From Chthonomonas calidirosea T49 (GTDB taxonomy: Bacteria > Armatimonadota > Chthonomonadetes > Chthonomonadales > Chthonomonadaceae), in NCBI RefSeq assembly GCF_000427095.1, contig NC_021487.1, positions 1,142,897 through 1,206,896 on the forward strand: a stretch of 64,000 bases of DNA, written 5' to 3'. The number at the start of each line of letters is the position of its first letter. The stretch's first letter is position 1. Below, one piece after another: positions 26,618 to 36,001 of the stretch. The position numbers and the translations under genes are program-made. Below the pieces are notes generated by a model. It did no database searches. It was not told the DNA's origin and saw nothing but the letters and a program-made list of their open reading frames with translations.

Positions 26618-28012
26618 ATGGCGTTTTTGCAGAACGAACAGAAGCAGGTTCAAACCCAAAGGCTCGATCCAAAAGTCTTTCTCACACAAAGGCTCCTGCA
26701 GCTCAATGTGCAAGAAAGGCTACAGAGCATTGAGAACGAGCTTCTGGAAAACCCTGCCCTCGAACTTACAGAATATCTCGAATCGGCCGGCGACGGGGGG
26801 GATAGACCCTATACCGCAGATGGGGAGGCAGCTCGTACCGATCTAAAAGAACGCGCGGACCCCTTCTTATCTCTGCAAGACTCCGAGAACTCTCTCGCCA
26901 GCCATCAGACGCCTATCGAGTTACGCGACCATCTTACCAATCAACTTCACCTGCTTCCGCTCTCTCCTAAGGAACAGAGGGTGGCCGACTACCTCATCGG
27001 CAACTTAGACGACAATGGCCTGCTAACCGAGCCCATCCAGAGCATTGCCCATGACCTAAAAGTTCCTCTAGAGACAGTTGAAAAGGTTTTAGCCAAACTA
27101 CAAACGCTAGATCCACCTGGCATTGCCGCACGAAGTCTGCAAGAGTGCTTAATCCTTCAAATTCAACATCTTTTACCCGACACCCCTCCGAGCACGACGG
27201 CATGGGAGACCGCGCAAACGGCCTATCGTATCCTCAAAGAGTGCTTTGACGACTTCGTGTCCCACCGTCATCACCGAATTTGCCGACGCCTCCTTCTCCC
27301 ACGCAAAACCGTGCAAGCCGCTGTGGATTTCATCACCAATCGCCTTACTCCTTACCCCGCTGCCCGCTTCGGCACGCTCTGGAGCCGTCCCTTTGGAGAG
27401 GCTGTTATCCGGCCCGACGTCATCATCCACCGTACAGAAACCGGTTTCCAAATCGAGATCGCCGGCTACGCCCCAGAGCACCTACGCATTAGTCCCATGT
27501 GGCAAGAGGCCTTTGAGAAGTATCAAGGCGTTCGAGTCGAAGCGGAAGAGATAAACCACGTGCGTGAGTATGTTCGCAGGGCCAGCCTCTTTATAGAATG
27601 CCTGCGTAACTGCCACAAAATCTTGCGCGCCATCACGCGCGAGCTCATCCTCTACCAAACGGCCTTCATTGAGACCGGGCAAGTGCAGTTTCTTCGACCT
27701 CTCACCCGCAACACACTGGCCGAAAAACTGGGCGTGCATCCGTCTGTAGTTAGTCGAGCTACTTTCAATAAGTACGTGCGCCTTCCTAATCTCGAAATAC
27801 ATCCGTTCGACATCTTCTTCGACTACTCCCTTGTCGTTAAAACCGCCCTGCAGCAGATCATTGCAGAGGAAGACCCCAAAGCACCCTTCACCGATAACGA
27901 GCTAACGGTAAAGCTCTGCGCTATGGGCTTTGATGTGGCACGGCGAACCGTGGTAAAGTATCGAGAGCAGTGCCGCATTCTTCCCTCCCATCTTCGCAGG
28001 CGTTATAACTGA
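26618..28012 (+). CDS. rpoN: RNA polymerase sigma-54 factor
   Basis: A 464-residue sigma-54. The Gln/Leu-rich region I (LTQRLLQLNVQERLQSIENELLENPALEL) at about 22-55 binds enhancer proteins. The core-binding region is at about 100-230 (LPLSPKEQRVADYLIGNLDDNGLL). The DNA-binding part has the HTH (LTRNTLAEKLGVHPSVVSRA, then NKYVRLPN) and the RpoN box as VARRTVVKYREQC near the end. Length and order are normal. It would recognise -24/-12 promoters and needs AAA+ activators. No activator gene is next to it. It is transcribed alone from its own promoter. Confidence 0.95.
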   Translation: MAFLQNEQKQVQTQRLDPKVFLTQRLLQLNVQERLQSIENELLENPALELTEYLESAGDGGDRPYTADGEAARTDLKERADPFLSLQDSENSLASHQTPIELRDHLTNQLHLLPLSPKEQRVADYLIGNLDDNGLLTEPIQSIAHDLKVPLETVEKVLAKLQTLDPPGIAARSLQECLILQIQHLLPDTPPSTTAWETAQTAYRILKECFDDFVSHRHHRICRRLLLPRKTVQAAVDFITNRLTPYPAARFGTLWSRPFGEAVIRPDVIIHRTETGFQIEIAGYAPEHLRISPMWQEAFEKYQGVRVEAEEINHVREYVRRASLFIECLRNCHKILRAITRELILYQTAFIETGQVQFLRPLTRNTLAEKLGVHPSVVSRATFNKYVRLPNLEIHPFDIFFDYSLVVKTALQQIIAEEDPKAPFTDNELTVKLCAMGFDVARRTVVKYREQCRILPSHLRRRYN

Positions 28013-28038
28013 CCTTTTTCCTCTCTCAAGCCGATAAT

Positions 28039-28071
28039 TTGTACAGGCCACGGTTCAATAAGTCTGTACAA
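28039..28071. promoter_or_regulatory. Inverted repeat between rpoN and the SpsF-like gene
   Basis: TTGTACAG (28039-28046) and CTGTACAA (28064-28071) are perfect inverse repeats 17 bases apart, 37 bases before the next ATG. It could be a dimeric operator or a weak hairpin; no U tract follows. Confidence 0.4.
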
Positions 28072-28107
28072 GACATTCGGCATCTCATCTCTTAGAGAGG
28101 AAGTTTC

Positions 28108-28875
28108 ATGGAAGAAACAAACCCCCATCCACGCGTGCTCGCCATCGTGCAGGCGCGCATGGGAAGCTGCCGACTACCCGGCAAACCGCTATTGTCCTTA
28201 GGTAACTCAACCATTATCGAGCAGACCCTACACCGTATTCGCGCTGCAGAGATCGTTTCTGAGATCGTCGTTGCCATTCCCTCTCATCCTGAGAATCGGC
28301 CCCTACTCCAGCTGTGTCGCAAGCAAAACATTCCCTGTTTTGCCTACGAGGGTTCCGAAGAGGATGTGCTATCGCGCCTGCTGCAGGCCGCCACGACCTT
28401 TCATGCCGACGTTATCGTGCGGGCTTTTGCCTGTGACCCGCTTCTCGAGCCCAAAATGCTCTGGGCCGCCACCCGTTATCAACTTGACACCGATATGGAT
28501 ATCGTCACCGTGGGGCGATTGCCAGAAGGGACCGCCTGCGAGGTGATGCCCCTTCGCACTCTTATCCATCTCGACAGCTTTTGCAAAAGCCGAGAGGATC
28601 GAGAGGAGGTAACCTCTTTTTTATGGCGTCATCGAGAGTTGTTCGACTGTGCTATTCTACCGGCCCCACTCAGTTTGCGAATGCCAGGAATCCGCTTACG
28701 CGTCCAAACAGAAGAGGATTACGAGCTGTTGCGCTGGATTTTTAGCACAGTTGCCCCTCGACCAAACGGGCTGATCGCCGTGCGCGACGTGCTTGATCGG
28801 CTTCTGCATCACACCGAACAGCTGCACAAAGCTATCGGAAGCTACGCCGTGGTTCACGACCCAAAAGCCGCTTAG
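28108..28875 (+). CDS. SpsF/NeuA-like cytidylyltransferase
   Basis: A 255-residue protein opening with VLAIVQARMGSCRLPGKPLL, the nucleotide-binding signature of the CMP-sugar transferase/SpsF family. EIVVAIPSHPENRPLLQL, EEDVLSRLLQAA and VRAFACDPLLEPKML follow, as in SpsF and NeuA/KdsB relatives. It probably activates a sugar acid or related compound with CTP for a surface glycan; the exact substrate is open. Ribosome site AGAGGAAG is seen. Its stop overlaps the stop of the converging DUF2135-like gene by 4 bases. Confidence 0.82.
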   Translation: MEETNPHPRVLAIVQARMGSCRLPGKPLLSLGNSTIIEQTLHRIRAAEIVSEIVVAIPSHPENRPLLQLCRKQNIPCFAYEGSEEDVLSRLLQAATTFHADVIVRAFACDPLLEPKMLWAATRYQLDTDMDIVTVGRLPEGTACEVMPLRTLIHLDSFCKSREDREEVTSFLWRHRELFDCAILPAPLSLRMPGIRLRVQTEEDYELLRWIFSTVAPRPNGLIAVRDVLDRLLHHTEQLHKAIGSYAVVHDPKAA

Positions 28876-30083
28876 CGAGGCGCTTTCATCTTAGGAGGAA
28901 CCGTACGCACCACCCCAACACCGTGGGCCCATTGAGGGCGCAGGCGCATCGGCTCCAAAACAGGCAACGCAACCTCCTGCACAGGTTCCTCCGGCAGCGC
29001 CTCCTCCGCAAAAACGAGGAGAACCATCAGACCGATCAGCGCTCCAACAAGCGTCGCTGCCAGCAAGCGCCCCATCGCATCGCTCCCCACTCTCAGAGCA
29101 TCATTCAGACACCATGCCGCCAGCAACCCCGCCAGCCCACCTGCATTACGGGTGGCTCGCAGTGGCCAGTGCGGAATCCATCGGGAGCACTTCACCCCAA
29201 CCAACAGCCCTACCACCAACCATCCAGCATAACGACCGAAGTTTTCCCAAAGCGGCGGCATTCCCATCCCCGCGCGCACACCGCCCCACAACAGCAGATG
29301 AAAAACCAGCTGCCCACAGCCGCCGGCCAGAAAGCCCCACCCTGCCATACGTCCAGCCCTTAATAGCAACTGCAGGCGGGTAAAAAGAAACGGCACGCCC
29401 TGTCGCCGATAGACCCACCACAAACCGCCAAGAAACGCCAACGCCATTAGACCTACAATCAACCCAACCCACAGCCCAACGATAACGAACTCCTCCAGCA
29501 GAAAATTGGAAAGTGCCGTCAATGGGGTTGTGGTGGCAGGCCTCACGGTAAAATCGGTTACCTCCACTGTTTGGTGAGGCCAAAGGCTCCCTTGATACTG
29601 CTTTATGTGCCCCCGCACCATCACCCGACAGCGAAAAGCGGTTGGGTCGGGGTCACCATGATTCGCATAGTAGTGGACGAAGACTCGGTAGGTTCCTAAC
29701 GGAGCCTCTCCGTAGGGCCAAAAGATGTTTTCAACTGGGGTAGAGGTCAGATGTTCAACGCTCGCGTTGGCATCTACATCGAGCTGCCCACCTGTTGGTG
29801 AACGCCGATGCATAAACCAGATTCTCACACCGGAAGGGTCTACACACCAGAGATCGAGATCGTTACGGTTGTTCCACGACAGCGAGATCTGTACCTCACC
29901 GCTCTGTCCTCCGGCCTGCTCAACACGGCGCGAAATATCGCTGCGATAGATCAGCAGAGGCCACATGCTGCTAGCAAGGAGGTTGGCTACCGGCCGGGTC
30001 TGCAGAACCATTTCAAGCAGTAGAGCGGTCAACAAACAGGCCGCACCGCCTATCAGAGCAAAAAGCACCCGAAATCGCCACAT
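28872..30083 (-). CDS. Membrane protein with DUF2135-like beta domain
   Basis: A 403-residue protein. One N-terminal membrane helix (VLFALIGGAACLLTALLLEMV) is followed at about residues 60-180 by a beta domain with LSWNNRNDLDLWCVDPSG, GGQLDVDAN and YRVFVHYYANHGD. This closely resembles DUF2135-like carbohydrate- or ligand-binding folds. Several helices follow (about 190-360), then a short Pro-rich tail. The domain would lie outside the cytoplasmic membrane. It begins directly after the stop of the coiled-coil membrane protein and is third in a VWA operon. Function unknown; a mechanical or envelope complex is possible (inference). Confidence 0.6.
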   Translation of the reverse strand: MWRFRVLFALIGGAACLLTALLLEMVLQTRPVANLLASSMWPLLIYRSDISRRVEQAGGQSGEVQISLSWNNRNDLDLWCVDPSGVRIWFMHRRSPTGGQLDVDANASVEHLTSTPVENIFWPYGEAPLGTYRVFVHYYANHGDPDPTAFRCRVMVRGHIKQYQGSLWPHQTVEVTDFTVRPATTTPLTALSNFLLEEFVIVGLWVGLIVGLMALAFLGGLWWVYRRQGVPFLFTRLQLLLRAGRMAGWGFLAGGCGQLVFHLLLWGGVRAGMGMPPLWENFGRYAGWLVVGLLVGVKCSRWIPHWPLRATRNAGGLAGLLAAWCLNDALRVGSDAMGRLLAATLVGALIGLMVLLVFAEEALPEEPVQEVALPVLEPMRLRPQWAHGVGVVRTVPPKMKAPR

Positions 30084-31625
30084 CTACCACCGTCCCGCCA
30101 AAAAACCGTTTCGCGAGGCTGGGGCTGGCTTCGCGATCTCCGGCTGCTCCGGTAGCGGTTCCATCGCCCCTACAAGGTTTTCGAGCATCTGCTGCAATCT
30201 AGTCGCCTCGCCCACGGCGGCAGCGCGCGCAGCCTGCCGTCGCTCACTTATCACACTTGGCAATGTGGGGGTGCTCAAATTCAACCGCTGCTGTTCCATA
30301 TCGGCCAACTCCGTCCGTAGCTCCTGCAGCGTCTTCTCCATGCCTTCCAAAGCATAGGCATGTTGCAGAAGCTCCTGAACGACCGGATCTTTGGAACGCG
30401 CCTCCATCACGGCCCTTTGTTGGTGCCTCAACCATGCCCGTCGCATCTGTTCTTCGACCTCCGACCAGCCCTTTGTGCTCTTATACAGAAGATAAGGGCC
30501 GCTAATCAGCAGCCCTATCAACATGTAGATGGGCAAGGGCATCTCGTGGTCTTGATCAGAGCGCCTATCCTGCACACGCTCTTCGCGCAGTATCTGCTGG
30601 TGGTGCAACATACGCAGCCCCATGCCTTCCGCCGTGACTTCGGCCAGCCCCAACACCAGCGCCCCCACCAAGCAGAGAACAGCTATGGTGGTCTGCTTAT
30701 GTAGGCGCGGCACCCGCACCGCAGAATCGTAGGCCTCCAAGCTTCGGCTCAGCATGCCCACGACCGCATGGTATATCTCTCCCATAAGGTACACGATAAC
30801 AAAGCCCAGCGCCGCAGCCACTCCCAGCCGTGGCAGCCCGTCGGCCCTAAGCAGCGTATCCAAGTCAAGCAACCCCACCAACGTTCCCAAACAGAGGGCC
30901 AGCAGAAGGCCTGCCACCAACGGGGCCAATATCTGCATAAACATATTGAGGAGCAGCGCAAAAAAGCCCTTTTGCTCTTCCGGCCGCACACCGTGCTCTC
31001 CGGCAATCTCGTCTAGGTCGGGTATCTCTTCAAGCGCCTCGATCACCTTGCGCGGCTCAACCGCAGCACTAGGACGCTGTTCTCCCCCCTGCGAGGCCAT
31101 TTCCTGCTTTAGCAGCCCGTCCGGCAAACGTAGGCCGGCGCGCCCCACGCTCTCGGCAAAACGGCGTCGCTCCTGCAAAAGCTCTATTCTCAGCTCCGCT
31201 TCGCGCTCACGCAACAACTCGATCTGCTTCGCCAGCCGCGCCTGTTCTTTAGCGTTTTCAGCTTTCAGCTGCTCCAGCAGCTCCTGAACCTCATGTTCTA
31301 CCGCACGCTGCTCCTCCGTGGCCGCCACCGCACGCGTCCAGTAGTTCCAACGCAGCAGCCAAAATCTTCTGGGAAAATCGCGACAATGTCCCTCTAGCTG
31401 GTTCAGCAAGGCCTCTTGGCGCGCTCTCTCCTCCGGAGACAAACCGATAGGCGGCACGTGCCAAACCATGTCACTCGCAAACCCACTCGGCCAAAAGAGA
31501 GCCTGCTTTGTTGCCTCCGAGGCCCCTTTCACCTCCATGGAAGCTGAGGAAGGTTCCTCAACGCGCCCATTCACAACGGCGCGTCCCTCTTTTTCTAATC
31601 CCGCAACCACATCCGGATCGTCCAT
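30084..31625 (-). CDS. Coiled-coil multi-pass membrane protein of the VWA operon, unknown
   Basis: 513 residues, no recognised family. A soluble N-terminus contains a long Glu/Leu/Arg coiled coil (about 103-158, e.g. EVQELLEQLKAENAKEQ), then four probable membrane helices (about 220-253, 266-290, 311-330, 364-382). A second coiled coil (about 385-445) and a Pro/Ala-rich C-terminus end the protein. The layout suggests a scaffold in the inner membrane with long cytoplasmic arms. It sits between the VWA protein (11-base gap) and the DUF2135-like protein (no gap), so the three are probably co-translated and act together. Confidence 0.6.
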   Translation of the reverse strand: MDDPDVVAGLEKEGRAVVNGRVEEPSSASMEVKGASEATKQALFWPSGFASDMVWHVPPIGLSPEERARQEALLNQLEGHCRDFPRRFWLLRWNYWTRAVAATEEQRAVEHEVQELLEQLKAENAKEQARLAKQIELLREREAELRIELLQERRRFAESVGRAGLRLPDGLLKQEMASQGGEQRPSAAVEPRKVIEALEEIPDLDEIAGEHGVRPEEQKGFFALLLNMFMQILAPLVAGLLLALCLGTLVGLLDLDTLLRADGLPRLGVAAALGFVIVYLMGEIYHAVVGMLSRSLEAYDSAVRVPRLHKQTTIAVLCLVGALVLGLAEVTAEGMGLRMLHHQQILREERVQDRRSDQDHEMPLPIYMLIGLLISGPYLLYKSTKGWSEVEEQMRRAWLRHQQRAVMEARSKDPVVQELLQHAYALEGMEKTLQELRTELADMEQQRLNLSTPTLPSVISERRQAARAAAVGEATRLQQMLENLVGAMEPLPEQPEIAKPAPASRNGFLAGRW

Positions 31626-31636
31626 TGTTTCCCTCG

Positions 31637-32356
31637 CTATTTCGCCTTATTGGGGGACTCCAGCAGTAGGCGCAAGCGTTGCAGCCCCTCCGCTGCATCC
31701 TGGCGCCCGGTTACAATTAACCTGTTGCCAAAAATCGGCATCAACCTTCTTTCAAGTTCCGAGCGGAAGCCGTTTCGCGATGTCACCCCACAAAACCACA
31801 CCGCTTTTAAAGAGCTGATCTGCGCAAGCTTTTTGGCCTCCTCAACGGTCGTGCGCGGGTTTTCATCCTCTCCATCGGTCAGCATTAAAATAGCGGCCGG
31901 CTCGCCTTGCGACTGATCGGCACTAACCTCGCGCACCATCTCTTTAAATGCCACTGCAGGAAAGGTGCCCCAGCTCGTGGGGTGCAGCGCCATCACCTCA
32001 TCCTCTGTCGGCCATAGGTCTTCTGGACGCACTGGCACGAGGTCGGCAAACTTATGCGCATTCACATCAAACGACCATATCTCCACATGCGATCCTTGCG
32101 GTAGCACCTCCGCCACCGTTTCATCCAGTACGCCGAACATCTGTTTGCGCGACTGCATGTGAACACTGCCTGTGACATCGGCCCCCACCAGGAGGTCTAC
32201 CCTCTTACCCGAACGCGCATGAGAAAACATATAGGCGCCGGCTCCCACAAGCCCTGCCAAAAGCGCGAGAGCGGCCACAGCGGCGATCATTTCAGAAGGT
32301 TGGAACGAGCCCAGTTTTCGCCCGTTCTGGCTTCCTCGTTCGCTCCATCGAGCCAT
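31637..32356 (-). CDS. Membrane-anchored VWA-domain protein
   Basis: 239 residues. An N-terminal membrane helix (AAVAALALLAGLVGAGAYMF, about 27-46) is followed by a VWA-like domain: LLVGADVTGSVHMQS carries the MIDAS pattern DxTxS; then VEIWSFDVNAHKFADLVP and ILMLTDGEDENPRTTVEEAKKL. It would bind a divalent metal and a protein ligand on the outside face. It is first in the three-gene operon. AAGGAGACA precedes the ATG, and a 14-bp palindrome lies upstream. No MoxR-type ATPase is nearby. Confidence 0.75.
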   Translation of the reverse strand: MARWSERGSQNGRKLGSFQPSEMIAAVAALALLAGLVGAGAYMFSHARSGKRVDLLVGADVTGSVHMQSRKQMFGVLDETVAEVLPQGSHVEIWSFDVNAHKFADLVPVRPEDLWPTEDEVMALHPTSWGTFPAVAFKEMVREVSADQSQGEPAAILMLTDGEDENPRTTVEEAKKLAQISSLKAVWFCGVTSRNGFRSELERRLMPIFGNRLIVTGRQDAAEGLQRLRLLLESPNKAK

Positions 32357-32411
32357 AATGCCTTGTCTCCTTCCAGCAGATGAAAACAGTGCCTCAACAG
32401 GAAAGTATACG

Positions 32412-32425
32412 GCCGGATATCCGGC
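32412..32425. promoter_or_regulatory. 14-bp perfect palindrome upstream of the VWA operon
   Basis: GCCGGATATCCGGC is a perfect palindrome lying just upstream of TATACT (minus strand, 32409-32404), a possible -10 box of the VWA operon. No proper -35 is found, so the site could be where an activator or repressor binds. Confidence 0.35.
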
Positions 32426-32496
32426 TCTATTCTCAAGATATAGAAAAGTTCTTGCTTAAAACGGCAAAACCCTCTTTCTTTTAAAGACGTTTGGCA

Positions 32497-32670
32497 ATGC
32501 GAACTGTTTCCATAAACTCCCTCCTTGACAGAAGTCCCTATAAACAGGTAGATTCGCAGGTAGAGTTGCCTCTTCGTCGGTTGGAACGGTTTTATTTATC
32601 GTATGACTTTCCACCTTGGCTGCCCTATCGCATTGATGTTTTAACCTTTATCGCGTCAAATGAGCTATGA
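32497..32670 (+). CDS. Possible 57-residue protein coupled to der
   Basis: A short frame from ATG at 32497 to TGA at 32668-32670, overlapping the der ATG as ATGA. The peptide starts MRTVSINSLLDRSPYKQ and ends YRIDVLTFIASNEL. No domain is recognised. Support is the stop/start overlap typical of coupled genes and the mixed, protein-like composition. Against it: there is no strong ribosome site, and a promoter-like TTGACA (32525-32530) lies inside it. An in-frame TAA lies 18 bases upstream, so it is not a fragment of a longer frame. Confidence 0.35.
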   Translation: MRTVSINSLLDRSPYKQVDSQVELPLRRLERFYLSYDFPPWLPYRIDVLTFIASNEL

Positions 32671-34058
32671 ACCAGATAAAGCCAAACCGTCCTCTTGTTG
32701 CTATTGTGGGTCGTCCCAATGTAGGCAAATCGGCCCTCTTTAATCGGCTCGTGGGGCGTCGTGTTGCCATCGTGGAAGATACGCCGGGTATTACCCGCGA
32801 TCGGCTTTACCAACCGGCCCAGTGGCGTGGGCATCACTTTACTGTGATAGATACCGGGGGAATCCTTTTCAGCGACCAAGACCCTCTTACCGTTCAGGTC
32901 CGCGCGCAAGCTCAGATCGCTATGGAGGAGGCGGCTCTCATCCTCTTTGTCGTGGATGCCGCCAGCGGCCTTACGCCTACCGACCAAGAGATCGCCGACA
33001 CTCTACGGGCCTCCCTCCGCCCCGTTCTTCTCGTCGTCAACAAAACCGATAATACGCGACTGGAACAACATGCCGCCGAATTCTACGCCCTAGGCTTTGC
33101 CGAGATCTACCCCGTCTCCGCCATTCACGGTCACGGGGTGGCCGATCTGCTCGATCGAGTCATCGCGCTTTTACAGCAAGAGAAGGCACTTGTGCCCAGC
33201 GATCTCAAGGAAGAGGAGGAGTCCATTCGTCTGGCCATCGTCGGCCGACCTAACGTGGGCAAGTCGTCTCTACTTAATGCCATCCTCGGCGAAGAGAGGG
33301 CCATTGTAAGCCCTATGCCTGGCACCACACGCGACGCGCTCGACACGCATTTCACCTGGAGCGAGCAACCGCTTACTCTCATAGATACCGCCGGCATTCG
33401 TCGCAGCGGCAAGGTGCAGGGCACCGTGGAGTACTACATGGTGCTTCGCGCCCGAACCGCCATGGAGCGCAGCGACGTGGCCTTGGTGGTGGTAGATGCC
33501 GAGGCCGGTATTACGGATGGCGACAAACGCGTGGCACAGCTCGCCCAAGAGGCTGGCCGCGCGTGCGTGATCGTCGTCAACAAATGGGACCTTGTTGACC
33601 CCCAAATTCTAAACTCAAAAGGGAAACTCTCGGCGGCCTCACGCAGCCGTATTTTGAAGTTTACCGAACAGTTCCGTCGCGAGTGCTCTTTCCTGGACTA
33701 CGCTCCCCTCGCGTTTGTATCGGCGAAAGAGAGATTTGGAGTGACCAGTGCCATTGAAACCGCCATCGAGGCCGCGCAAAACCATGCCCATCGCATTGCG
33801 ACCGGTGAACTAAACCGGCTGATTCATGAGGCCATATCGAAGCATCCGCTGCTCGACAAAGGGCGCGCCTTCAAAGTCTACTACGCCACCATGGTGGGCG
33901 TACGGCCCCCCACCATTGTGTTGTTCTGCAACGAACCGGAGATGTTTCACTTCTCCTATCGCAACTATCTGGAGAACCAACTGCGCGCGGTCTATCCGTT
34001 GGAGGGTACCCCCATACGTTTCCTTACCCGCAAGGCCGAAAACCGTCCCAAGGTGTAA
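32667..34058 (+). CDS. der: Ribosome biogenesis GTPase Der (EngA)
   Basis: A 463-residue protein with two tandem GTPase domains: GRPNVGKSALFNRL (about residue 15) and GRPNVGKSSLLNAI (about 195). G3 motifs are VIDTGG and LIDTAG, G4 motifs NKTD and NKWD. A C-terminal KH-like domain follows from about 355. Der binds the 50S subunit and is needed for its assembly. Length and order are standard. The ATG overlaps the stop of a possible tiny upstream ORF. Confidence 0.96.
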   Translation: MNQIKPNRPLVAIVGRPNVGKSALFNRLVGRRVAIVEDTPGITRDRLYQPAQWRGHHFTVIDTGGILFSDQDPLTVQVRAQAQIAMEEAALILFVVDAASGLTPTDQEIADTLRASLRPVLLVVNKTDNTRLEQHAAEFYALGFAEIYPVSAIHGHGVADLLDRVIALLQQEKALVPSDLKEEEESIRLAIVGRPNVGKSSLLNAILGEERAIVSPMPGTTRDALDTHFTWSEQPLTLIDTAGIRRSGKVQGTVEYYMVLRARTAMERSDVALVVVDAEAGITDGDKRVAQLAQEAGRACVIVVNKWDLVDPQILNSKGKLSAASRSRILKFTEQFRRECSFLDYAPLAFVSAKERFGVTSAIETAIEAAQNHAHRIATGELNRLIHEAISKHPLLDKGRAFKVYYATMVGVRPPTIVLFCNEPEMFHFSYRNYLENQLRAVYPLEGTPIRFLTRKAENRPKV

Positions 34059-34097
34059 CCTGCCGCATAGGTGACCGAATGGGTGGTTAGCCTGCAA

Positions 34098-35999
34098 CTA
34101 CCCCCGCACAAAAAACGGACGGCGATGGAACAGGTACCACTCGAACCCCAACGCGATGAGAGCCAGTAGAACAAGCCATGGCAAAAAGGGGTGTAGGACG
34201 ACAACCGGTTTCCCACGCTCTGCTTGTGGATTGGGCGCCTCAAACGGCAACTTCTTAACCGGCGCAATGTTGGAGGCTTCGGGGTTGTTCAAGCTAATGG
34301 CAAAAAGCCCCCTATCGTTCGCGGTGCGCCCCCCTATGCCTACCGGATAACCACTTGTTACCGAATAAAACCCGCACTGGTCGGTGTCGTTAAACAGAGC
34401 CCGCCCGTCCGGCCCTAAACCCACCCGCCTTGCAGAGCCATCTGGCAGACGCACCAACACAGATGTAGCCCCAGGCGCTGCCGCCAACGTCACCGGCTGC
34501 CCAGCGCGCGAGGGCAAACCTTCCGTCGCCTCCCCCGTCGCCAGCCAACGGACGCTCTCAGAGATCAAAATGGGAAAAGCAACCGATAACGGAAGCCGAG
34601 ACTGATCGGGGTCAAAGGCAAAGAAGAGCGATCGCGTTGGGCCATCCTCCCCCTCCACGATCAACGGCCCTGAATCGCCCGTTACCACCTCGCGCGCCCA
34701 CGGTTTGGGGGTAGACAAAAGCACGTCATCAAAACGCTGGTTGGTTAAATCCACATAGCGCATCACGGGGTCGGTATGCTGCCAGTCCACCGTCTCCACG
34801 CTGGCTGTTGCCCCCGTCAGCTGTGCTGGGCTGCGGTCGCCAGAGCAGTGGATAAAAAGGTAGTGCCCTGGCGGAAGCGTTTTTGGCGCCGCGTTATAGA
34901 AAATGACCACATCGTATTTTTGCGCCACGGCATCGCCCGGATAGTTCGGCGACACATCTACCTGAAGATCGGGGTCTACCTCCAAAGCGTTCTCTAAAAA
35001 GATGTTCTCCGCCCCTGTCAGCAAAACTTTAAAAATGCGTTTGGGCGCCAACACCAGGTAGGCCGTATTGTCGGTGCTAAGGTCGTCCTTTACATCCAAA
35101 TGAAACTTCAGCGGCAGCGCCCCTGGCGGCTCCTGCATCGCGTAGGTGTCGGTATGCGTAGCGCCAGGGCCTAAAGAGATCTCGCGGGCATCCACCAACT
35201 GCTTGCCCGCATACAGCTCCTCAATAAACTTGCGGGGATGCGAGGAAAAATTCTGGGTAGAGGCCAGCACCTCGAGCCCATGCTGATAGCCCACCAACCT
35301 ACGGTAGTCAAAAGCCACAATGCCCACGTTGTCATCGCTTTTGCCGACGATGTAGGCGCGCAAACCGATGTTGTTGCCCAGACTAAGAGAGGCGGTATCC
35401 ATGTGCGAAAAACAGCCATCGGTAACCAGCTCGATAAGCCCCCCGTTCCCCGTCGTCTGGGCCAGCTCCGAAGCCAGTTGCAGGGCTGTATGCATATCGG
35501 GGGGCGCCTCCGAGGCCTGCAGGGTACCGATGGCACGCCGCAGCTCGGTGCGATTATCGGTAAAACCGGTAAGGGCTTGCGGCGAGCTACCGGCCGCGAT
35601 AACGATCATCCTGTCTCCCGGGCGCAGCTGGGATATCAGGCGATAGGCCACCTCTTTCGCTTGGTCAAGACGGGTGGGAGAGCCATCGGTGGCTCGCATC
35701 GTCACGCCGGTATCCACCACCAAAACCAGCGTACGTCCCCCTCGCGTAAGCAACCGCAGCACCGGTTGGGAGAGCGCCAAAATAAGCAGTAGAGCGATGA
35801 GAAGCTGCATCAACAACAGCGGATTATAACGAAGTTTTTGGAAAGGCGCGTTGGCCTGCACATCCCGAATGACCTGCTGCCAAAGGTAGAGTGAGGAGAC
35901 CTCCACATCCTTGCGACGCAGTTTCAAAATGTAGAGCAAAATAATGGCACCCCAGATGAGAGGCAACCAAAGCAGGCTCCAGGGGCTGAGCAGGTGCAT
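34098..35999 (-). CDS. BatA/aerotolerance-type VWA membrane protein
   Basis: 633 residues. The N-terminal BatA-type segment has two helices (about 6-26 and 58-80; WSLLWLPLIWGAIILLYILK, LLLMQLLIALLLILAL). Then a VWA-like domain (about 88-250) starts LVLVVDTGVTMRATDG; the MIDAS sequence is DxGxT rather than DxSxS, so metal binding may be altered. A long beta-rich region and a C-terminal helix (FLPWLVLLALIALGFEWYLF) close the protein. This is the BatA/DUF4159-associated layout of large aerotolerance-operon proteins. It follows the small coiled-coil protein gene with a 2-base gap. Role unknown; related operons include MoxR ATPases, absent here. Confidence 0.78.
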   Translation of the reverse strand: MHLLSPWSLLWLPLIWGAIILLYILKLRRKDVEVSSLYLWQQVIRDVQANAPFQKLRYNPLLLMQLLIALLLILALSQPVLRLLTRGGRTLVLVVDTGVTMRATDGSPTRLDQAKEVAYRLISQLRPGDRMIVIAAGSSPQALTGFTDNRTELRRAIGTLQASEAPPDMHTALQLASELAQTTGNGGLIELVTDGCFSHMDTASLSLGNNIGLRAYIVGKSDDNVGIVAFDYRRLVGYQHGLEVLASTQNFSSHPRKFIEELYAGKQLVDAREISLGPGATHTDTYAMQEPPGALPLKFHLDVKDDLSTDNTAYLVLAPKRIFKVLLTGAENIFLENALEVDPDLQVDVSPNYPGDAVAQKYDVVIFYNAAPKTLPPGHYLFIHCSGDRSPAQLTGATASVETVDWQHTDPVMRYVDLTNQRFDDVLLSTPKPWAREVVTGDSGPLIVEGEDGPTRSLFFAFDPDQSRLPLSVAFPILISESVRWLATGEATEGLPSRAGQPVTLAAAPGATSVLVRLPDGSARRVGLGPDGRALFNDTDQCGFYSVTSGYPVGIGGRTANDRGLFAISLNNPEASNIAPVKKLPFEAPNPQAERGKPVVVLHPFLPWLVLLALIALGFEWYLFHRRPFFVRG

Positions 36000-36001
36000 C
36001 G

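Noticed and set aside
35238..35792. 184-codon frame opposite the BatA-like gene
   Set aside because: Antisense shadow with no ribosome site and no recognisable domain.
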